Of a stretch of DNA of 6,655 nucleotides, positions 1 to 4,515 are shown piece by piece. Origin of the DNA: Croceibacterium_A sp035626815 (GTDB lineage Bacteria; Pseudomonadota; Alphaproteobacteria; Sphingomonadales; Sphingomonadaceae); contig DASPMY010000045.1 in the NCBI GenBank assembly GCA_035626815.1, positions 1 through 6,655 on the forward strand, read 5' to 3'. The translations under genes were made by a program, and so were the position numbers. The notes below the pieces were generated by a model. That model was not told the origin of the DNA. It saw only the letters and a program-made list of their open reading frames with translations, and did no database searches. Numbering within the stretch: position 1 is the first letter of the stretch; each line of letters begins with the position of its first letter.

Positions 1-1
1 G

Positions 2-1138
2 ATCCGCGAGCGCCTGCTCGAGCACGAGGTGGTCGTCGAGCAGATGGGCGGCGAAGTCCAGGACGTCGAGGTCTCGGCCAAGACCGGCGCGGGGCTCGAC
101 GAGCTGATCGAGAAGATCCTGCTGCAGGCCGAGCTGCTCGAGCTCAAGGCCAACCCCGACCGGACGGCCGACGCGACCGTGGTCGAGGCCCAGCTCGACA
201 AGGGCCGCGGCCCGGTGGCCACGGTGCTGGTCAATCGCGGCACGCTCAAGCGCGGCGACGTGTTCGTCGTCGGCACCCAGAGCGGGCGCGTGCGCGCGCT
301 GGTCGACGACAAGGGCCAGCAGGTCAAGGAAGCCGGGCCGGCGATGCCGGTCGAGGTCCTGGGCCTCGGCGGCGTGCCGCAGGCCGGCGATCACCTGACG
401 GTGGTCGAGAACGAGGCCCGGGCACGCGAGGTCGCGCAGTATCGCCAGGAGAAGGCGACCGAGAAGCGCACCGCCACCGCGCCCGCCAGCCTCGACACGA
501 TGTTCTCCAGCCTGACCAGCGACCTGGTCGAGTTCCCGGTGGTGGTGAAGGCGGATGTGCAGGGCTCGGCCGAGGCGATCGTGACCGCGCTGCACAACCT
601 GTCGAACGACGACATCAAGGTCCGGGTGCTGAGCTCGGGCGTCGGCGCGATCACCGAGAGCGACGTGACGCTGGCCTCGGCCTCGAAGGCGCCGGTCATC
701 GGCTTCAACGTGCGCCCGAACGCCAAGGCGCGCGAGCTGATCGCGCGGCACAAGGTCGAGATGAAGTACTACGACGTGATCTACCAGCTGACCGAGGAGA
801 TCGCCAAGGAGATGGCCGGCGTGCTCGGGCCGCTCAAGATCGAGAACGTGCTGGGCCGTGCCGAGGTCAAGCAGGTGTTCCCGGCGGGCAAGCGCGACAA
901 GGCAGCGGGCCTGCTGGTGCTCGAAGGGGTCATCCGCAAGGGCCTCCACGCGCGGCTTACGCGCGCCGACGTCATCGTCAGCGCGACCACGATCGCGTCG
1001 CTGCGGCGCTTCAAGGACGACGTCGACGAAGTTCGCGCGGGCCTCGAGTGCGGCGTCGTGCTGGCCGACACCAACGACATCAAGGCGGGCGACCACCTCG
1101 AGGTGTTCGAGGTCGAGGAGCGCGAACGGGTGTTGTGA
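2..1138 (+). CDS. infB: Translation initiation factor IF-2, C-terminal part (5' end outside window)
   Basis: IF-2 is the cytoplasmic GTPase that places initiator fMet-tRNA on the 30S subunit and promotes 50S joining. The frame is open from base 2, and 378 codons are visible before TGA. The fragment opens at the end of the G domain: the SAK motif (G5, guanine recognition) is at visible residues 25-27. A beta-barrel domain follows (about 45-150), then domain III with FPVVVKADVQGSAEAI and the SSGVGAITESD segment. The C-terminal fMet-tRNA-binding barrel contains the conserved SLRRFKDDVDEVRAGLECG near the end. The P-loop and the variable N-terminus lie upstream of the window. The stop overlaps the next start (GTGA), which suggests translational coupling. 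GTG at 29 is an internal valine codon, not a start. Residues match the family closely, so identity is near certain. Confidence 0.98.
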   Translation: MRERLLEHEVVVEQMGGEVQDVEVSAKTGAGLDELIEKILLQAELLELKANPDRTADATVVEAQLDKGRGPVATVLVNRGTLKRGDVFVVGTQSGRVRALVDDKGQQVKEAGPAMPVEVLGLGGVPQAGDHLTVVENEARAREVAQYRQEKATEKRTATAPASLDTMFSSLTSDLVEFPVVVKADVQGSAEAIVTALHNLSNDDIKVRVLSSGVGAITESDVTLASASKAPVIGFNVRPNAKARELIARHKVEMKYYDVIYQLTEEIAKEMAGVLGPLKIENVLGRAEVKQVFPAGKRDKAAGLLVLEGVIRKGLHARLTRADVIVSATTIASLRRFKDDVDEVRAGLECGVVLADTNDIKAGDHLEVFEVEERERVL

Positions 1139-1677
1139 CCAGGGCCCGCTACGCCGCGTTCTTCGGCAGCATCAACGTCGGCGGCAACCGGCTGAAGATG
1201 GCCGAGCTGCGCGAAGCGCTCGAGCGCGAGGAGTTCGAGGACGTGGAAACGGTGGTCGCCAGCGGCAACGTGCTGTTCTCGCATGATGAACGGCCATCGG
1301 AGGGCTTGTCGGAAAAGCTCGCCTACGTCGTGCGCGACCGTTTCGGCATCGACACCTTCGCGGCGGTGCGCAGCCGCGACGAGGTCCGCAGGGCGATCGA
1401 GGACAACCCGTTCAAGGATAGCGGCGAGGCCAACTTCGTGCACACGATCTTCCTCGACCGGCCCCTCGACAAGGCCGCTTTCGAGGCCTTCGCCAAGGCC
1501 TACGACGGCCCCGAGCGACTGGCTGCAGGCGAGCGCGAGTTCTTCGTCGATTTCGTCGAGGGCGCCGGGCGATCGAAGCTCGCCCCGGCAATGGCCAAGG
1601 CCAAGGTGGTCGAGGGCCGCGCCACCGCGCGCAACGTGCGCTCGCTCCGGCGCATCCTCGACAAGATGGACGCCTGA
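1135..1677 (+). CDS. DUF1697 family protein of unknown function
   Basis: This 180-residue protein matches the usual length and pattern of DUF1697: an N-terminal RYAAFFGSINVGGNRLKMAEL (family pattern: Y-x-A-x-x-R-G-INVGGxN-x-x-KM), then VVASGNVLF near residues 40-48, and a C-terminal ATARNVRSLRRI like the family's TARN ending. The usual tryptophan after TARN is absent here. The biochemical role of the family is unknown, and there is no signal peptide or membrane segment, so it is probably cytoplasmic. The GTG start at 1135 is preferred because it overlaps the infB stop in a 4-base GTGA junction, has GAGGAG upstream (1115-1120), and puts the conserved N-terminus right at the start. An earlier in-frame ATG at 1048 would add residues that only mirror infB codons. 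rbfA begins 2 bases after the stop, so the three genes are surely cotranscribed. The family call is from memory of the motif. Confidence 0.88.
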   Translation: MTRARYAAFFGSINVGGNRLKMAELREALEREEFEDVETVVASGNVLFSHDERPSEGLSEKLAYVVRDRFGIDTFAAVRSRDEVRRAIEDNPFKDSGEANFVHTIFLDRPLDKAAFEAFAKAYDGPERLAAGEREFFVDFVEGAGRSKLAPAMAKAKVVEGRATARNVRSLRRILDKMDA

Positions 1678-1679
1678 CC

Positions 1680-2084
1680 ATGGCTCGACAGACCCACGCC
1701 GGCGAAGACCGCTCGGTCCGACTGCTCAAGGTCGGCGAGCGGGTGCGCCATGTGCTCTCGGAGCTGCTCACGCGCCAGCAGGTCCACGACGACTCGCTCA
1801 GCGCGCGCACGCTATCGGTGACCGAAGTGCGCATGTCGCCTGACTTGCGCCAGGCGCGGGTCTACGTGAAGCCGCTGCTCGGCAGCGAGGAGGCCGAGGT
1901 GCTCGCCGCGCTGCGGCGCAACACGGCCTACCTGCAGCGCGAAGTCGCCCAGCGGCTCGGCCTCAAGTTCGCCCCCAAGCTCAAGTTCACCGGCGACGAG
2001 AGCTTCGACGAGGCCGAGCGGATCGAGCGCTTGCTGAGCGATCCGAAGGTCGCGCGCGACCTCGGCGATCTCGGCGAGGACTAG
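1680..2084 (+). CDS. rbfA: 30S ribosome-binding factor RbfA
   Basis: RbfA is a small KH-like protein that binds the 30S subunit near the 5' end of 16S rRNA during late maturation and is needed for cold adaptation in Escherichia coli. The 134 residues match the usual length of about 120-135. The visible signature includes the N-terminal helix RVRHVLSELL (21-30), the core VTEVRMSPDLRQARVYVKPL (47-66), the AYLQREVAQRLGLKFAPKLKF stretch (83-103), and the C-terminal DESFDEAERIERLL (106-119). ATG at 1680 follows the DUF1697 stop by 2 bases with only a weak Shine-Dalgarno, so initiation probably depends on ribosomes finishing the upstream gene. Position after infB is the classical arrangement, apart from the intervening DUF1697 gene. 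Identity is very secure. Confidence 0.97.
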   Translation: MARQTHAGEDRSVRLLKVGERVRHVLSELLTRQQVHDDSLSARTLSVTEVRMSPDLRQARVYVKPLLGSEEAEVLAALRRNTAYLQREVAQRLGLKFAPKLKFTGDESFDEAERIERLLSDPKVARDLGDLGED

Positions 2085-2093
2085 GTCCGCACA

Positions 2094-2180
2094 TCGTCAT
2101 CGCGAGCATAGCGAGGCGATCCGGGGCGTGTCGCACAAAGCTCTGGATTGCTTCGTCGCGGCGCTCCTCGCAACGGCGAG
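2094..2180. repeat. Imperfect long inverted repeat of a dispersed intergenic type
   Basis: This lies in the 115-bp gap between rbfA and tdk. The left arm (about 2095-2122) contains CGTCATCGCGAG and GCGAGGCGATCC. The right arm (about 2145-2178) contains GGATTGCTTCGTCGC and CTCGCAACGGCG. The outer 12-base segments pair at 9 positions plus one G-T wobble. The inner segments pair around GATCC/GGATT with further wobbles. The wording TCATnGCGAGnnnAGCGAnGCnATCC / GGATTGCTTCG...CTCGCAA resembles a repeat commonly seen between genes in several alphaproteobacteria. This copy appears degenerate. As RNA it would form a long hairpin after rbfA and could act as an mRNA 3' end or processing site. It lacks a U-tract, so it is not a typical intrinsic terminator. 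Confidence 0.75.
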
Positions 2181-2199
2181 GTCAGGGTAAGGCAGGCCC

Positions 2200-2781
2200 G
2201 TGGCCAAGCTCTATTTCTACTACGCCAGCATGAACGCCGGCAAATCGACCAACCTGCTGCAAGCGAACTTCAACTACGGCGAGCGCGGGATGGCGACGAT
2301 GCTGTGGACCGCGGCGCTCGATCACCGCTCCGACAAGCCGATCGCCAGCCGGATCGGCCTCGGCGCCGACGCCCATCGGTTCGGGCCGGGGACCAACTTG
2401 TGGGAGGCTGTTTCGGCGCAGCATCGCGAAACGCCGCTGGCCTGCGTGCTGATCGACGAGGCGCAGTTCCTCACCGCGACCCAGGTCTGGCAATGCGCCC
2501 GGCTGGCGGACGAAGCCGGCATTCCGGTGCTGTGCTACGGCCTGCGCACCGATTTCCGCGGCGACTTGTTCCCCGGCTCGGCCGTGCTGCTCGGCATCGC
2601 CGACACGCTGGTCGAGCTCAAGGCCGTGTGCCACTGCGGCCGCAAGGCGACCATGAACGTGCGGCTGGACGAGCACGGCGAGCCGGTCGCCCGCGGCGCC
2701 CAGACCCAGATCGGCGGCAACGAGCAGTACTTGGCGCTATGCCGCAAGCATTTCGCCGAGGGACTGCGGATGTATCCCTGA
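2200..2781 (+). CDS. tdk: Thymidine kinase
   Basis: This cytosolic enzyme of the pyrimidine salvage pathway phosphorylates thymidine to dTMP with ATP. The 193 residues follow the type II (TK1-like) family throughout. The P-loop SMNAGKST is at 10-17, YGERG near 26-30, and the catalytic DEAQF motif at 86-90 (E87 as probable base; E. coli has DECQ). The lid-region segment CYGLRTDFRG is at 112-121, and the zinc ligands are CHC (C144, C146) with C181 and H184 in CRKH. IGGNEQY at 171-177 is the usual substrate-binding stretch near the C-terminus. It is about 12 residues shorter than the E. coli enzyme at the C-terminus, beyond all key residues. The GTG start at 2200 is supported by AAGG at 2189-2192 and by the conserved N-terminal strand beginning there. 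It interrupts the usual rbfA–truB adjacency. No clear promoter of its own is visible. Confidence 0.97.
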   Translation: MAKLYFYYASMNAGKSTNLLQANFNYGERGMATMLWTAALDHRSDKPIASRIGLGADAHRFGPGTNLWEAVSAQHRETPLACVLIDEAQFLTATQVWQCARLADEAGIPVLCYGLRTDFRGDLFPGSAVLLGIADTLVELKAVCHCGRKATMNVRLDEHGEPVARGAQTQIGGNEQYLALCRKHFAEGLRMYP

Positions 2782-2787
2782 GCGGAA

Positions 2788-2804
2788 GGTTCAGTGACGG
2801 TTCA
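2788..2804 (+). promoter_or_regulatory. GGTTCA direct repeat overlapping a promoter -35
   Basis: GGTTCA occurs at 2788-2793 and again at 2799-2804, a period of 11 bp or one helical turn. The repeat brackets the candidate -35 hexamer of the downstream gene. OmpR-type response regulators often bind such direct repeats next to a -35 element, so it could be an activator site. The motif is short and no regulator is identified. Confidence 0.35.
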
Positions 2805-2822
2805 CCGCCACCATGGTAGAGC
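2794..2822 (+). promoter_or_regulatory. Candidate sigma-70-type promoter, predicted leaderless mRNA
   Basis: GTGACG (2794-2799, against TTGACA) is followed by a 17-bp spacer and TAGAGC (2817-2822, against TATAAT). Six bases later comes the ATG at 2829, so transcription would begin at or within a base or two of the start codon. No Shine-Dalgarno is present in the intervening GGCGGC. The same spacing recurs before the next gene, which strengthens the call. Confidence 0.5.
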
Positions 2823-2828
2823 GGCGGC

Positions 2829-3209
2829 ATGAAAACGCTCATCGCCTCCGCGCTCGCTCTGGCCGCCGCGCCGCTCGCCGCCGCCGCTCCCGTCAGCCTG
2901 CCCGGCGTCTCCGACGAGGAGACCACCATTGCCGGCGGGGTCACCGACTATCATTTCGGCCACGGCGACGTGCTGTTCGTGCGCGACCGGATCGACCGCT
3001 GGTACCGGGTGCAGCTCAACGAGGGCTGCCTGAAGACCCGCCTGCCGCGCGAGACCGCCGTGTTCGCCGGCGATGCGATCGACAATCGCGTCGACACCTT
3101 CACGCAAGTGATCTTCGTGCGCGACCAGCGCATGTGCGGCATCGACAGCATTCGCCGCTCGGCCGCGCCGCCGCAGGTCGACCGCAACAGCTTGGTCACG
3201 CTCGACTGA
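2829..3209 (+). CDS. Small secreted protein, DUF6491-like, function unknown
   Basis: The 126 residues start with a typical Sec signal peptide: MKT, then a long alanine/leucine core to about residue 20, with likely cleavage around AAAA/PVSL. It lacks a lipobox cysteine, so it is probably a soluble periplasmic protein. The mature part of about 105 residues contains DVLFVRDRIDRWYRVQL (47-63), one cysteine at 67 in NEGC, a VDTFTQVIFV strand (88-97), and a second cysteine at 103 in MCGID, followed by SAAPPQ. This order of an RWY motif, Cys, D-x-F strand, Cys and a pro-rich end fits the DUF6491 family of sphingomonads and relatives as I recall it. The two cysteines could form a disulfide. No catalytic motif is visible. 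The ATG at 2829 is chosen because it yields the signal peptide. It has no Shine-Dalgarno but has a promoter ending 6 nt upstream. Confidence 0.75.
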   Translation: MKTLIASALALAAAPLAAAAPVSLPGVSDEETTIAGGVTDYHFGHGDVLFVRDRIDRWYRVQLNEGCLKTRLPRETAVFAGDAIDNRVDTFTQVIFVRDQRMCGIDSIRRSAAPPQVDRNSLVTLD

Positions 3210-3211
3210 GG

Positions 3212-3240
3212 ATGACAGCAGCGGTCCGCGTTCCTAGCTA
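3212..3240 (+). promoter_or_regulatory. Candidate sigma-70-type promoter, predicted leaderless mRNA
   Basis: ATGACA (3212-3217, five of six to TTGACA), a 17-bp spacer and TAGCTA (3235-3240) are followed 6 bases later by the ATG at 3247. The predicted transcription start therefore falls on or next to the start codon. The -10 lies inside the perfect palindrome CTAGCTAG (3234-3241). The element sits in the 37-bp gap directly after the preceding stop. The geometry is identical to that of the promoter at 2794-2822. Confidence 0.55.
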
Positions 3241-3246
3241 GGGCGC

Positions 3247-3951
3247 ATGGACGGAACCCTGCTTACGGCGCTCGCGCTGATCCCGGCGCTGGTCATCGCC
3301 ATCGTCTTCCACGAAGTCGCCCACGGCTGGACCGCGCTGATGCTCGGCGATCCGACCGCCAAGGAGCGGCGGCGGCTGAGCCTCAACCCGATCCGCCATG
3401 TCGACCTCTTCGGCACGCTGATCCTGCCGGGTCTGCTGGCGCTGAGCGGTGCGCCGGTGTTCGGCTGGGCCAAGCCGGTGCCGGTGATCAAGAGCCGACT
3501 GCGCAATCCGCGCTTCGGGATGATGGCGGTGGCCGCGGCCGGGCCGGCGACGAACCTCGCGCTGGCGGCCGTCGGCGCGGTTCTGCTCGGCTTGTTCGTC
3601 CGTCCCATGGTCGGCGTGGAGAGCGCCGGCGCAGAGGCGGGCCTGGGCTACGCGTTCGTCGGCGAGATGCTCCAGTACTTCCTCGCCATCAACATCTTCC
3701 TGGCGCTGTTCAACCTGCTGCCGATCCCGCCGTTCGACGGCTCGCACGTCGTCGAAGGGCTGCTGCCCCGGCGCGCGGCCCGGGTATACGAGAAATTGCG
3801 TCCGTTCGGATTCCCGCTGCTGTTCCTGCTGCTGCTGGTGATCCCGTGGTTGTTTCCCGGCCTCGGCATCGTCGAGCGCGTGGTCATGCCGCCGGTCGAG
3901 TGGGCCTACGGGCACTACGCCCGGATCGTCACGGCCATAGCGGGAATCTGA
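3247..3951 (+). CDS. Site-2 protease family (M50) intramembrane zinc metalloprotease
   Basis: This 234-residue integral membrane protein has the S2P/M50 active-site layout. HEVAH at 22-26 in the first hydrophobic segment supplies two zinc ligands and the catalytic glutamate E23. NLLPIPPFDG at 156-165 supplies the third ligand, D164. NPIRHVD (47-53) and a GPATN segment (99-103) are also characteristic. Membrane segments lie roughly at 4-24, 54-68, 92-118, 137-158 and 188-204. There is no PDZ domain and no CBS pair, so it belongs with the small, uncharacterised site-2-protease homologues rather than RseP. Such enzymes cut membrane-embedded substrates, often anti-sigma factors, but nothing here identifies the target. 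The ATG at 3247 is preceded by a promoter-like element and no properly spaced Shine-Dalgarno (AGGG ends only 3 nt away). No sigma or anti-sigma gene is adjacent. Confidence 0.93.
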   Translation: MDGTLLTALALIPALVIAIVFHEVAHGWTALMLGDPTAKERRRLSLNPIRHVDLFGTLILPGLLALSGAPVFGWAKPVPVIKSRLRNPRFGMMAVAAAGPATNLALAAVGAVLLGLFVRPMVGVESAGAEAGLGYAFVGEMLQYFLAINIFLALFNLLPIPPFDGSHVVEGLLPRRAARVYEKLRPFGFPLLFLLLLVIPWLFPGLGIVERVVMPPVEWAYGHYARIVTAIAGI

Positions 3952-3987
3952 ATTAAACCCGGGTATATTGCCAAATTAAACCCGGGT
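3951..3987 (+). promoter_or_regulatory. Tandem ACCCGGGT operator-like repeats
   Basis: AATTAAACCCGGGT occurs twice exactly, at 3951-3964 and 3974-3987, with a period of 23 bp. Each copy has a perfect 8-bp palindrome, ACCCGGGT, with AT-rich flanks that stand out in this GC-rich window. The right flanks (ATATTG and GATTAT) make each copy roughly palindromic further out. The second copy lies inside a possible promoter: TTGCCA (3968-3973), 17-bp spacer, TATCTC (3991-3996). Occupancy by a repressor would then block RNA polymerase. It likely controls the gene starting at 4015. Confidence 0.65.
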
Positions 3988-3995
3988 GATTATCT

Positions 3996-4009
3996 CCTCC
4001 GGACGGAGG
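3996..4009 (+). promoter_or_regulatory. Shine-Dalgarno inside a short perfect hairpin
   Basis: CCTCC (3996-4000), a 4-base loop GGAC and GGAGG (4005-4009) form a perfect 5-bp stem. GGAGG is the near-consensus ribosome binding site, 5 nt before the ATG at 4015, and it supports that start. If the mRNA begins upstream of 3996 the site is occluded. If it begins near 4003, as the nearby promoter candidate would predict, the hairpin is not made. Confidence 0.55.
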
Positions 4010-4014
4010 CAACG

Positions 4015-4515
4015 ATGACGGTGACGGTCTTCCACCACGGCGAGTTGGTCGCGCGCGGCGCGCCGGAGGAGGTCGTGCCGACGATGCGCGAGCTGCAGCC
4101 GCTCGATCGCAGTTCGGATCTGCTCGCCTTCGACGACGAGACCGGCGGCCAGGTCGACCTCGACTTGCGGCCGCAGGCCCCGGCGCCGCGCCCGCGCGGG
4201 CGGCCGGCGCTCGGCGTCGAGGCGCGCGAGGTGACGCTGCTGCCGCGCCATTGGGAATGGCTCGGCAACCAGCGCGGCGGCGCCTCGGCCACATTGCGCC
4301 AACTGGTCGAGGAGGCGGTGCGCAAGGGCCGCACGGCCAAGGACCACCACGACGCCGCTTACCGCTTCCTCAACGTGATGGCGGGCAACCTGCCGCACTT
4401 CGTCGATGCGGTGCGGGAGATTTATAACGGCAACCGGGTGGGCTACGACCACTTCAGCTACGAGTGGCCGCGCGACGTGCGCGACCACGGCCGGAGGCTG
4501 GCGTTCCCCGAATGA
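4015..4515 (+). CDS. DUF2239 family protein, possible DNA-binding autoregulator
   Basis: The 166 residues match DUF2239. The N-terminal part runs to a DDETGGQVDLDLR stretch (40-52), followed by a proline/arginine linker. Then comes the strongly conserved core GRPALGVEAREVTLLPRHWEWL (62-83), GGASATLRQLVEEAVRKG (88-105), DAAYRFLNVMAGNLPHF (113-129), and the end WPRDVRDHGRRLA (151-163). The family has no assigned function. I read PRGRP (60-64) as AT-hook-like, and REVTLLP + RHWEWLGNQ + ASATLRQLVEEAVRK as a ribbon-helix-helix-like strand-helix-helix. Both are inferences. The N-terminal region seems short for the family. The strong GGAGG site fixes the start. The stop overlaps the truB start by ATGA, so the two are translationally coupled. 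The paired palindromes upstream suggest autoregulation. Confidence 0.85.
   Translation: MTVTVFHHGELVARGAPEEVVPTMRELQPLDRSSDLLAFDDETGGQVDLDLRPQAPAPRPRGRPALGVEAREVTLLPRHWEWLGNQRGGASATLRQLVEEAVRKGRTAKDHHDAAYRFLNVMAGNLPHFVDAVREIYNGNRVGYDHFSYEWPRDVRDHGRRLAFPE

Noticed and set aside
1048..1134. Earlier ATG start for the DUF1697 protein
   Set aside because: It would add about 29 residues encoded inside infB in another frame with no family similarity. The GTG at 1135 gives the family N-terminus and a GTGA overlap.
2813..3241. ATG at 2813 opening another forward frame
   Set aside because: Its product is arginine-rich without a signal peptide or family features. The 2829 frame has a clear signal peptide and conserved cysteines.
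3238..3915. Minus-strand open frame over the M50 gene
   Set aside because: It is the mirror of a conserved membrane protein frame. Its charged, Q/R-rich product is a codon-bias shadow.
3964..3969. TATATT as a -10 element in the first ACCCGGGT copy
   Set aside because: It resembles a -10, but the sequence 17 bp upstream (CGGGAA) is not a -35, so it was not called as a promoter.
4464..4511. Earlier ATG start for TruB
   Set aside because: The added residues are arginine/proline-rich and lie within the conserved DUF2239 C-terminus. The ATGA overlap at 4512 is the normal coupling pattern.
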